This document shows positions 1 to 6,922 of a DNA stretch of 9,868 nt, piece by piece. This stretch comes from Chloroflexota bacterium. GTDB lineage: Bacteria; Chloroflexota; Limnocylindria; Limnocylindrales; CSP1-4. Below the pieces are notes generated by a model, which made no database searches, was not told the DNA's origin, and worked only from the letters and a program-made list of their open reading frames with translations. The first letter of the stretch is position 1; the number at the start of each line of letters is the position of its first letter. The DNA is taken from NCBI GenBank assembly GCA_021790715.1, contig JAJYGK010000122.1, forward strand, positions 1 to 9,868, in the 5' to 3' direction. The position numbers were made by a program, and so were the translations under genes.

Positions 1-96
1 GGAACGCAGAGGGAACGGCGGCCGCACACAGTGAGGTGATGGGCGGTACCAGCGCCGGGGCCGGATTGACGTCCGCACCGGATGGGGGTCGGCAGG

Positions 97-138
97 GACC
101 ACGGGGTCGTCGAGGCACGGATCGACGCCTCCGTGGTC
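97..138. other. Long imperfect hairpin upstream of the MBL-fold hydrolase gene
   Basis: Bases 97-106 pair with 129-138 (one G-T pair at 105/130). After a single mismatch (107/128), bases 108-113 pair with 122-127, closing an 8-base loop at 114-121. This gives 16 pairs in a 42-base element. It is followed by a pyrimidine-rich stretch (137-151) but not a true T-run. It ends 57 bases before the start at 196. It could be a terminator for a gene left of the window, a 5' leader structure, or an operator. The sequence does not decide between these. Confidence 0.5.
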
Positions 139-181
139 TCCTCGTCTCTCCGGCTGCGAGCGCCTGGCACACCGGGTGAAC

Positions 182-189
182 GAGGAAGG
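182..189 (+). promoter_or_regulatory. Ribosome binding site for the MBL-fold hydrolase
   Basis: The purine-rich stretch GAGGAAGG ends 6 bases before the ATG at 196. This supports 196 as the start rather than the in-frame ATG at 82, which has no such site and whose extension would cross the hairpin at 97-138. Confidence 0.6.
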
Positions 190-195
190 CATGCG

Positions 196-1032
196 ATGAC
201 GGGTCGGTTCCACCGGTTCCGCGTCGGCGATCTCGAGTGCACGGCGCTGGACGACGGGACGTACCACTACCGGGCCGAGCGCTACGTCGCCAACGCGGCC
301 GCGGACGAGCTCGCGGCTGCACTCGCGTCGCACGGCCTCGACGGGGCGTCGATCCCCTCCCCCTACACGTGCCTGCTCGTCGAGACCGGCGGGCGCAGGG
401 TGCTGCTCGACACGGGCGGCGCGGGGTGGGATCCCGGCGTCGGCCGGCTTCGCGACAGCCTGGCGACGGCCGGCGTGGCGCCCGACGAGATCGACGTCGT
501 GGTCCTCACGCACGGGCATCCGGATCACATCGGGGGCAACACCGGCGACGACGGGCTGCCGGTCTACCGCAACGCGACGCACGTCATGACGCGCGCCGAA
601 TGGGCGTTCTGGACCGACCCCGCCGTCCTGGCGCGCATGCCGGAGGCATTCGCGTGCATCGCGACGCGGAACCTGCCGCCCCTCCGGGACCGGCTCGACC
701 TCGTGGAGGGGGACGCGCAGATCGCACCGGGGATCCGGCTCCTCCCGACGCCCGGTCACACGCCCGGGCACGTCGCGGTCGTCCTCGAGTCGGACGGCGT
801 CGAGTTGCTGTACATCTCGGACGCCGCGCTGCACCCGATGCACCTCGAGCATCCCGCGTGGCACCCGGTTTTCGACATCGACCCCGTGGCCGCGATCGCC
901 TCGAAGCGGATGCTCTGCGAGCGCGCAGTGGCTAACTCGAGCCTGGTGCTGGCGTTCCACTTCGACCCGTTCCCGAGCCTCGGACACATCGTGCGGCGGG
1001 GATCCGCCTGGGCCTGGGAGCCGGGGGCCTGA
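196..1032 (+). CDS. MBL-fold metallo-hydrolase (lactonase/glyoxalase-II-like)
   Basis: This 278-residue protein has the complete metallo-beta-lactamase-fold zinc site. The motif HGHPDH lies at residues 106-111 (His106, His108, Asp110, His111). Further ligands are His188 in PGHTPGH, Asp209 in YISDA and His255 in AFHFDP. These should hold two metal ions that activate water for hydrolysis of an ester, thioester or lactone. Length and motif spacing fit the large group that includes AHL-lactonase-like and glyoxalase-II-like enzymes; the substrate cannot be read from sequence. There is no signal peptide, so it is probably cytoplasmic. The start at 196 is chosen because of the GAGGAAGG site just upstream and because family similarity begins about there. 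An in-frame ATG at 82 would add a low-complexity Arg-rich extension. No partner gene is evident; the next + strand gene lies 400 bases away. Confidence 0.9.
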   Translation: MTGRFHRFRVGDLECTALDDGTYHYRAERYVANAAADELAAALASHGLDGASIPSPYTCLLVETGGRRVLLDTGGAGWDPGVGRLRDSLATAGVAPDEIDVVVLTHGHPDHIGGNTGDDGLPVYRNATHVMTRAEWAFWTDPAVLARMPEAFACIATRNLPPLRDRLDLVEGDAQIAPGIRLLPTPGHTPGHVAVVLESDGVELLYISDAALHPMHLEHPAWHPVFDIDPVAAIASKRMLCERAVANSSLVLAFHFDPFPSLGHIVRRGSAWAWEPGA

Positions 1033-1041
1033 CGCGCGAGA

Positions 1042-1073
1042 CGGATGTATGGCGCCTGTATGGCGCCGATCCG
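1042..1073 (+). repeat. 11-bp tandem repeat forming a hairpin just after the MBL gene
   Basis: TGTATGGCGCC occurs twice head to tail (1046-1056 and 1057-1067). Each copy contains the palindrome GGCGCC, so 1051-1056 pairs with 1062-1067 around the loop TGTAT. The flanking CGGAT (1042-1046) pairs with ATCCG (1069-1073), with unpaired bases between the two stems. It begins 9 bases after the stop codon, a position expected for a 3' end structure. No T-run follows, so intrinsic termination is uncertain. Confidence 0.45.
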
Positions 1074-1420
1074 CGCCTCCGACGTGCCTCGCACCCTCCC
1101 TTGAGCACCCTTCGCCCTTCTCCCGGCGCGACCTGCGGCGCCTCGACCGCCTCCCGGGCGGGACGTCCCTCAGCGACCACGCGCCGGCGCGGCTGCTGGA
1201 CGGCGATCCCGGGGGAACCGGCACAGGGGCACGCGGATCGACCAACGGGGTGTGGAGCACCCGTCTCGTCCGGCACCCAACCTGAAAGGGGCCCGTTATG
1301 CGAACCGCGGCACCCCGTCCCTAGCATGTGCCCCGCGGGCCCGCACAGACGCACGGACGCCGGCCCGCCGTTGTCGCTCGGTTCGGGGGGTACAGGCTGG
1401 CCCGGGCGTTGCCCGCGGCC

Positions 1421-1427
1421 AAGGAGG
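1421..1427 (+). promoter_or_regulatory. Strong Shine-Dalgarno for the small unknown gene
   Basis: AAGGAGG, a near-perfect anti-16S match, sits 5 bases before the ATG at 1433. It fixes that start within a longer open frame that begins at 1328, and is the best single argument that the small gene is translated. Confidence 0.75.
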
Positions 1428-1432
1428 CGGCG

Positions 1433-1738
1433 ATGACCAGGATCGTCACCCGACCGGCCGTGCGCGTACCCGTGATGGCCCCGGACGCGCGGCAGCGCAT
1501 CCGGGAGGCGCTGTACGACCTCGTGTTCGACTCGCTCGGCCCGGCCGGCCCCGATGGGCTCTCACCGCTCGAGCGCGAGCTCCTGGCGGACGGGCTCGAG
1601 CGCGCGGTGAGCGCCGCGACGGACGAGGCGGTCCGCACGCTTGACGACGAGCTGCAGCAGCTGCTGCGCGTCTCGCCGCGACCGCTCCTCTCGAAGGTCG
1701 AGCGCCTGCGCGACCTCGTCGACTACGGGTTCGACTGA
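1433..1738 (+). CDS. Small helical protein of unknown function (101 aa)
   Basis: I do not recognise this protein. It has 101 residues, with a short N-terminal segment (about 1-17) followed by a highly charged, Leu-rich stretch (about 18-70) that looks strongly alpha-helical. A second charged segment (about 81-98) includes KVERLRDLVDYGFD. It has no signal peptide, membrane segment or cysteine and no obvious DNA-binding or metal motif. The excellent AAGGAGG site 5 bases upstream, and a composition unlike the Arg/Pro-rich chance frames around it, support real translation. It stands alone: 400 bases of non-coding DNA precede it, and the lipoprotein gene begins 99 bases later behind its own likely promoter. 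A 5-bp hairpin (1746-1750 with 1756-1760) follows the stop. It may be a small cytoplasmic adaptor or a lineage-specific protein. Confidence 0.7.
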   Translation: MTRIVTRPAVRVPVMAPDARQRIREALYDLVFDSLGPAGPDGLSPLERELLADGLERAVSAATDEAVRTLDDELQQLLRVSPRPLLSKVERLRDLVDYGFD

Positions 1739-1825
1739 CCGCCGGGCGCACCGACTGCGCAACCGACACGCGCCGCAGCGCCCCGGCCCGGCGAACGGGC
1801 AGTGCACGGCACCCCGACGATCCCG

Positions 1826-1831
1826 TAGAGT
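1826..1831 (+). promoter_or_regulatory. Probable -10 element for a leaderless transcript
   Basis: TAGAGT fits the TAnnnT -10 pattern and ends 6 bases before the ATG at 1838. Transcription would therefore start at or beside the A of the start codon. No Shine-Dalgarno sequence is present upstream of 1838, which agrees with leaderless translation. No clear -35 box is seen. Confidence 0.5.
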
Positions 1832-1837
1832 CCGCGC

Positions 1838-3406
1838 ATGCCGGGTGGCGCAGCCCGCCGCCGCTCCCGTTGGCTCGCCGCCGCACTCGCGGCGAGCCTC
1901 CTCGCGACCGCGTGCGGATCCGCCGTCCGGACGCCCGGGCCCACGGCGACTCCGGGCCCCTCCGTCCCGGCATCCGCCGCGACGTCGACGGCCGTGCCGG
2001 CGACCGCGACCCCGGCACCGACTCTCGCCCCGGCGACTCCCGTGAGCTGGAGCGACTGCGGGGGCGGGTTCCAGTGCGGGATCGTGGACGTCCCCCGTGA
2101 CTACGCGGACCCGACGGGACCCACCGTCCGCCTCGCCCTGATCCGGCTGCCGGCCTCGGACCCGGCGCACCGCATCGGATCCCTCCTCGTCAACCCGGGC
2201 GGACCCGGCGAGAGCGGCGTCGACTTCGTCCGGCAGGGGGCGTCCACGCTCTTCCCGCGGACGCTCCTGGCACGCTTCGACATCGTCGGCTTCGATCCGC
2301 GCGGCGTCGGGGCCAGCACCCCCATCCGCTGCGTCGACAACCTCGACCACTTCATCCCCGCGGACGCCACCGGCGACACGCCGGCCGAGCTCGCGAACCT
2401 GGAGAGCGGCGCGAAGACGTTCGCGACAGAGTGCGGGGCACGCAACGCGGCCCTGCTCCCCTGGGTCGCGACCATCGACGTGGCACGCGACCTGGACGAG
2501 ATCCGGGCGGCGGTCGGTGACACGAAGCTGACGTACCTCGGCTTCTCCTACGGCACCCTCATCGGCGAGGAATACGCGTCGCTGTTCCCGACCCGGATCC
2601 GCGCCATGGCGCTCGACGGGGTGATCGATCCCGCGCTGGACGAGGAGCAGCTCCGGGCCGGCCAGGCGCGCGGGTTCGAGGCATCGCTGGACGCGTTCCT
2701 CGCGGACTGCGCGGCCCATGCCTCCTGCCCGTTCCACTCGGGGGGTGCGCCTGGACCCGCGTTCGACGCGCTGATGCGGCGGATCGATCAGCACCCGATC
2801 CCGACGCCCCGTCTCGGCAATCGCGAGCCGGTCGGGCCCACGCAGGCGTGGGAAGGGGTCATGCAGTCGCTCTACGCGCAGGCCGCGTGGCCGGTCCTGG
2901 CCCAGGCGCTTGCCGAGGCACGGGCCGGCGACGCGAGCCTCCTGCTCCTGCTCGGCGACCCGCTCCGCGGCCGCAACCCCGACGGGTCCTACTCCAACCT
3001 CATCGACGCGTACGACGCCGTGACCTGCCTGGACTGGCCCTCGCCGCGCGACCCCGCCGCGTACACGGCGATGGCCGCGCAGTTCGTGCGGTTCGCCCCG
3101 CGCGTGGGCCGGCTCCTCGCGCTGAACGACCTGCCGTGCGCGTACTGGCCCGTCCCGCCCGTCCGGACGCCCGGGCCGCTGGCCGCCCCCGGAGCCCCGC
3201 CGATCGTGCTGGTCGGCTCGACCGGCGATCCGGCAACGCCGTACGCGTGGGCCCAGGCCGTGGCACGGCAGATCGCATCGTCCGTGCTCGTGACGCGCGT
3301 GGGCCAGGGACACACGGCCTACCCCGTCAGCTCGTGCGTCTCGTCGGCCGTCGACACCTACCTGATCGACCTGACGCCGCCGGCAGCCGGGCTGCGCTGC
3401 CACTGA
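1838..3406 (+). CDS. Secreted lipoprotein alpha/beta hydrolase, tripeptidyl aminopeptidase-like (peptidase family S33)
   Basis: This 522-residue protein starts with an Arg-rich n-region, a hydrophobic core (about 12-23) and the lipobox-like LLATAC, so Cys26 is the likely lipidated residue. A Pro/Thr/Ala-rich linker (about 29-68) would tether the enzyme outside the membrane. The alpha/beta-hydrolase fold follows. NPGGPGESG (119-127) is the oxyanion-hole motif of the tripeptidyl/prolyl aminopeptidase group. The nucleophile is Ser237 in GFSYG, with Asp464 in STGDPATP and His492 in GQGHTAY completing the triad. The last 90-100 residues match the TAP-like C-terminal domain. Family members remove N-terminal tripeptides or act as exopeptidases or esterases on peptides outside the cell; substrate and esterase-versus-peptidase activity are open. 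The ATG at 1838 has no Shine-Dalgarno but sits right after a TAGAGT -10 element, suggesting a leaderless mRNA. It is probably transcribed on its own. Confidence 0.9.
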   Translation: MPGGAARRRSRWLAAALAASLLATACGSAVRTPGPTATPGPSVPASAATSTAVPATATPAPTLAPATPVSWSDCGGGFQCGIVDVPRDYADPTGPTVRLALIRLPASDPAHRIGSLLVNPGGPGESGVDFVRQGASTLFPRTLLARFDIVGFDPRGVGASTPIRCVDNLDHFIPADATGDTPAELANLESGAKTFATECGARNAALLPWVATIDVARDLDEIRAAVGDTKLTYLGFSYGTLIGEEYASLFPTRIRAMALDGVIDPALDEEQLRAGQARGFEASLDAFLADCAAHASCPFHSGGAPGPAFDALMRRIDQHPIPTPRLGNREPVGPTQAWEGVMQSLYAQAAWPVLAQALAEARAGDASLLLLLGDPLRGRNPDGSYSNLIDAYDAVTCLDWPSPRDPAAYTAMAAQFVRFAPRVGRLLALNDLPCAYWPVPPVRTPGPLAAPGAPPIVLVGSTGDPATPYAWAQAVARQIASSVLVTRVGQGHTAYPVSSCVSSAVDTYLIDLTPPAAGLRCH

Positions 3407-3544
3407 CGGCGCCGGCGCCGCCCCGACACGGGCCCGTCGCGCCCCGGCGGCGCGCGGCCGTCCCCGGCCAGGAGCGGTGTCCCGCCCGACGGCCCGGTGC
3501 AACACCCTCGGGGACCAGCCGCGGCACTGTGCAAGCGGTCGAGG

Positions 3545-3565
3545 CCGATCCTGTGCGAGGATCGG
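3545..3565. promoter_or_regulatory. Perfect 8-bp hairpin/palindrome before the aldo/keto reductase
   Basis: CCGATCCT (3545-3552) pairs perfectly with AGGATCGG (3558-3565) around the loop GTGCG. The element ends 21 bases before the GTG at 3587. Its position suits an operator or leader hairpin for the reductase. It could also be the 3' end of the lipoprotein transcript, although no T-run follows. Confidence 0.45.
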
Positions 3566-3586
3566 GGCGGAGCATGGGGGTGCAGC

Positions 3587-4519
3587 GTGGAATACCGTCG
3601 CCTGGGGCGCTCGGGCCTGGTGGTGTCCGAGGTCGGGCTCGGCACGAACAACTTCGGGAGTCGCCTGGACGAGGCACGCTCACGCGAGGTGCTCGACCGG
3701 GCGCTCGAGCTCGGCGTCACCTTCCTCGACACCGCCGACGTGTACGGCCACGGCGCCTCCGAGGCGACGCTCGGGAAGCTGCTCGGGTCGCGGCGCCGGG
3801 ATGTCGTCCTGGCGACCAAGGTCGGCTTCCCGATGGGCGAGTCGCGCCTCGAGCAGGGCACGTCCCGGAGATGGATCGTGCGCGAGGTCGAGGAGAGCCT
3901 GCGCCGCCTCGACACCGACTGGATCGACCTGTACCAGCTGCACGGCCCCGATCCCGCCACGCCCATCGAGGAGACGCTGCGCGCCCTCGACGACCTCGTG
4001 CGCGCGGGCAAGATCCGGTATGCCGGCTACAGCAACTACGCGGCCTGGCAGATGGCCGACGCGGACTGGACGGCGCGCGTGGAGCGCCTCGTCCGCCCCA
4101 TCTCGGCGCAGGACCACTACAACCTGCTCGCGCGAGACGTCGAGCGCGAGGTGCTGCCCGCCTGCCGCGCCTTCGGGCTCGGGTTCATCCCGTACTTCCC
4201 GCTCGAGTCGGGGTTCCTGACCGGCAAGTACCGGCGCGACTCGACGCCGCCCGGCGCACGCCTGGGCGAGAGCCCGCGGGCGCAGCGCGTGCTCACCCCG
4301 GCCAACTTCGACCGCCTGGAACGGCTCGAGCGGTTCGCCGCGGATCGCGGGCACGCCGTCGGCGAGCTCGCGTTCGCCTGGCTCCTCGCCCGCCGCGAGG
4401 TTTCGACCGTCATCGCCAGCGCCAGCAGCGCGGAGCAGGTCCACCGGAACGTGCAGGCCGCGACCTGGCGGCTCGACCCGGCCGACATCGACGCGCTCGA
4501 CGCACCGGACACGACCTGA
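3587..4519 (+). CDS. Aldo/keto reductase (NADPH-dependent oxidoreductase)
   Basis: This 310-residue protein is of normal family length. It has the full aldo/keto reductase catalytic tetrad: Asp48 and Tyr53 in FLDTADVYG, Lys78 in LATKVG and His119 in LYQLHGPDP. The (beta/alpha)8-barrel is complete. The C-terminal cofactor-binding segment STVIASASSAEQV is typical of the group that binds the NADP phosphate. It should reduce an aldehyde or ketone, or oxidise the alcohol, in the cytoplasm; the substrate is unknown. The start is the GTG at 3587, because VEYRRLGRSGL matches the usual N-terminus of the family and a G-rich GGGGGTG (about 3576-3582) lies upstream. The frame is open back to 3497, but that extension resembles no reductase. 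It is followed after 70 bases by the dienelactone-hydrolase-family gene on the same strand, and the two may be co-transcribed. Confidence 0.92.
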   Translation: MEYRRLGRSGLVVSEVGLGTNNFGSRLDEARSREVLDRALELGVTFLDTADVYGHGASEATLGKLLGSRRRDVVLATKVGFPMGESRLEQGTSRRWIVREVEESLRRLDTDWIDLYQLHGPDPATPIEETLRALDDLVRAGKIRYAGYSNYAAWQMADADWTARVERLVRPISAQDHYNLLARDVEREVLPACRAFGLGFIPYFPLESGFLTGKYRRDSTPPGARLGESPRAQRVLTPANFDRLERLERFAADRGHAVGELAFAWLLARREVSTVIASASSAEQVHRNVQAATWRLDPADIDALDAPDTT

Positions 4520-4527
4520 CGGCGCCC

Positions 4528-4546
4528 CGCCGCCTGCACTGCGGCG
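4528..4546 (+). other. GC hairpin between the reductase and the dienelactone hydrolase gene
   Basis: CGCCGC (4528-4533) pairs with GCGGCG (4541-4546) around a 7-base loop, 8 bases after the reductase stop. There is no T-run. It may be a weak terminator or mRNA-stabilising stem, or a chance product of high GC. Confidence 0.3.
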
Positions 4547-4572
4547 ATGACGGCCACCGGCACCCATGCACG

Positions 4573-4578
4573 AGGAGG
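4573..4578 (+). promoter_or_regulatory. Ribosome binding site for the dienelactone hydrolase family gene
   Basis: AGGAGG lies 11 bases before the ATG at 4590 and inside the codons that would follow the alternative ATG at 4566. It therefore favours 4590, although the spacing is slightly long. Confidence 0.55.
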
Positions 4579-4589
4579 CGTCCCATCCA

Positions 4590-5375
4590 ATGTGCTTCGA
4601 TCCGCACGACAGGCCACCGATCCCGCCGATGGCCGGCGGCGCGCACGACCACCGCTCCTTCGAGCTCGCATCGACCGACGGGACCCCGGTGCGCGCCTTC
4701 GAGGCCCTCGCCGGCGACGGGTCGTCCCGCGCGGCGATCCTGATCCTGCCCGACGCCAGGGGCCTGCACGCCTACTACGAGGAGCTCGCCCTCCGCTTCG
4801 CCGAGTCGGGCGTCGACGCGCTCGCCATCGACTACTTCGCGCGCACCGCGGGGACCGGCGACCGGCCCGACGACTTCCCGTACGCCGAGCACCTCCGGCA
4901 GACGCGCTGGCAGCACCTGTCGGCGGACATCTCGGCCGGGGCGGCGCGCCTCGACGAGACAGCGCCGGGGCGTGCCCTCTTCTCGATCGGGTTCTGCTTC
5001 GGCGGCCGCCTCGCGTTCCTCGCCGCGACCTGGCGGCGGCCGCGGTTCGCCGGCTCGATCGGCTTCTACGGGGTCCCCGTGGGACCGCACCGCTTCGGCG
5101 ACACGCCGGCACCGGCCGACCTCGCCGCCGACATGCACGGCGCGATCCTCGGCCTCTTCGGCGGCGCGGACCAGAGCATTCCCGAATCGTCCGTGGCGCA
5201 GTTCGACCGCGCGCTCGCCGATGCCCGCGTGCCGCACGAGCTCCACACCTACCCGGGGGCGCCCCACAGCTTCTTCGACCGGAAGGCGACGGAGTTCGCG
5301 GCGGAATCGGCGGATGCCTGGCGGCGCGTGCAGGCGTTCATCGGGGAGCGCTCGCCGGCCGGCACGCCGGGCTGA
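4590..5375 (+). CDS. Dienelactone hydrolase family protein
   Basis: This 261-residue alpha/beta hydrolase has the dienelactone-hydrolase triad with cysteine as nucleophile: Cys136 in GFCFGG, Asp194 in FGGADQSIP and His226 in GAPHSFFD. The N-terminal part contains ILILPDARGLHAYYEELA (about 50-67), the strand-turn region typical of the family, then AIDYFARTAG (about 79-88). Classical members open the lactone ring of dienelactones in chlorocatechol breakdown. Many bacterial homologues, however, are general or uncharacterised esterases, and no aromatic-degradation genes are present here to support the classical role. It has no signal peptide, so it is cytoplasmic. The start at 4590 is preferred over 4566 because AGGAGG lies between the two ATGs. 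The gene follows the aldo/keto reductase by 70 bases and ends 17 bases from the oppositely directed moaA stop. Function beyond the family is unassigned. Confidence 0.9.
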   Translation: MCFDPHDRPPIPPMAGGAHDHRSFELASTDGTPVRAFEALAGDGSSRAAILILPDARGLHAYYEELALRFAESGVDALAIDYFARTAGTGDRPDDFPYAEHLRQTRWQHLSADISAGAARLDETAPGRALFSIGFCFGGRLAFLAATWRRPRFAGSIGFYGVPVGPHRFGDTPAPADLAADMHGAILGLFGGADQSIPESSVAQFDRALADARVPHELHTYPGAPHSFFDRKATEFAAESADAWRRVQAFIGERSPAGTPG

Positions 5376-5392
5376 GGGATCCGGTCGGCCGG
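5376..5392. terminator. 17-base convergent junction, possible shared terminator
   Basis: The stop codons of the + strand hydrolase and the - strand moaA are only 17 bases apart. Within the gap CCGG (5381-5384) can pair with CCGG (5389-5392) around TCGG. This is only 4 pairs with no T-run, so termination here is a weak proposal. Real transcript ends may extend into the opposing genes. Confidence 0.2.
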
Positions 5393-6409
<1,017 letters not shown>

Positions 6410-6428
6410 CGCTTGCCAGTCTGCATCA

Positions 6429-6890
6429 TCAGCCGGAAACGAGCGCGCCGGCCTCCTCGAGCCGCGCGCGCATGCAATCGAAGGTCTGGCCGATCATGCG
6501 GTTCGCCGTGCCCTCGATGAGGCGCGCCCCGACCGAGGCGATCGTGCCGGCGACCAGCACGTCGGCGGACCAGTCCATGACGGTCGATCCGTCGGGCCCG
6601 TCGCGCAGCGCCATCGACGCCGTGGCGTCCACCGCGCTCCCGGGAGCCTGCCCGTGGGCCCGGATCACCGCGCGGTCCGGCGGGATCTGCTCCACCATCT
6701 CGAGGTCGACCACGAACCGGGCGCTGATGAAGCCCACCCCGACCTTCGCGCGCGCCCGGAAGTGCGTCGCGTCGGTCACCTCGATCGACTCCACGCCGGG
6801 GCCGCACGGCCCGACCTGGTTCGGGTCGATCACGAACGCCCAGACGCGGTCCCGCGGGGCACTGATCTCGACGCTGCCGGAGAACTGCAT
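6429..6890 (-). CDS. coxG: CoxG-type SRPBCC protein of the CO dehydrogenase operon
   Basis: This 153-residue protein starts with MQFSGSVEISAPRDRVWAFV, the standard opening of the CoxG/SRPBCC (START-like) fold. It contains the family-typical segment DWSADVLVAGTIASVGARL (106-124) and a C-terminal helix (about 125-147). The fold forms a deep hydrophobic pocket. CoxG is a conserved accessory of aerobic CO dehydrogenase operons, implicated in attaching the enzyme to the membrane and passing electrons to quinone. This version stops soon after the SRPBCC domain and shows no C-terminal membrane segment or long tail, whereas several CoxG proteins have one. Membrane contact would therefore need a surface patch or another protein. 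The AAGGAG site 5 bases upstream fixes the start, despite an open frame back to 6989. It lies 32 bases after the XdhC-YHS gene and 19 bases before moaA, clearly within the operon. Confidence 0.9.
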   Translation of the reverse strand: MQFSGSVEISAPRDRVWAFVIDPNQVGPCGPGVESIEVTDATHFRARAKVGVGFISARFVVDLEMVEQIPPDRAVIRAHGQAPGSAVDATASMALRDGPDGSTVMDWSADVLVAGTIASVGARLIEGTANRMIGQTFDCMRARLEEAGALVSG

Positions 6891-6895
6891 CTCGA

Positions 6896-6901
6896 CTCCT
6901 T
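6896..6901 (-). promoter_or_regulatory. Ribosome binding site for coxG
   Basis: Read on the - strand, AAGGAG lies 5 bases before the ATG at 6890. It selects this start over the in-frame upstream start at 6989, which would overlap the end of the XdhC-YHS gene. Confidence 0.7.
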
Positions 6902-6922
6902 GCGTGGGGCCGGGCGCCCGCG

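Larger units (their letters stand above)
1033..1432. other. 400-base intergenic region without a convincing gene
   Basis: Apart from the repeat hairpin at 1042-1073, I see no RNA gene and no credible coding region. Open frames here (for example 1049-1285, 1101-1436 and 932-1354 on the - strand) are Arg/Pro-rich, lack ribosome binding sites and look like GC-driven chance frames. A possible -10 element TAGCAT lies at 1322-1327, about 100 bases before the next gene, without a clear -35 box. The region probably holds the promoter and leader of the small gene at 1433. Confidence 0.6.

Noticed and set aside
3..179. Open frame from the left edge to a stop at 177-179, possible end of an upstream gene
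   Set aside because: The translation is low-complexity Gly/Arg/Ala without a motif, and it includes the hairpin. Too short and featureless to support.
82..195. N-terminal extension of the MBL-fold hydrolase from the ATG at 82
   Set aside because: It has no ribosome binding site, an atypical Arg/Ser-rich sequence, and overlaps the hairpin at 97-138. The ATG at 196 has a good site and fits family length.
1296..1327. Promoter with -35 TTATGC and -10 TAGCAT for the small unknown gene
   Set aside because: The spacing is about 20 bases and the -35 match is poor. Kept only as a possibility in the intergenic note.
3407..3440. GGCGCCGGCGCC and nearby palindromes after the lipoprotein gene as a terminator
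   Set aside because: The palindromes leave no proper loop and no T-run follows; such stretches arise easily by composition.
1562..3505. Long open frame on the - strand (647 codons) opposite the lipoprotein hydrolase
   Set aside because: Arg/Gly/Ala-rich translation with no motifs. The + strand frame has a lipobox and a full Ser-Asp-His triad. Long antisense frames are expected in DNA this GC-rich.
2848..4743. Open + strand frame of 631 codons spanning parts of three genes
   Set aside because: Low-complexity Arg/Pro/Ala translation crossing from the hydrolase through the reductase into the next gene in an alternative frame; no recognisable domain.
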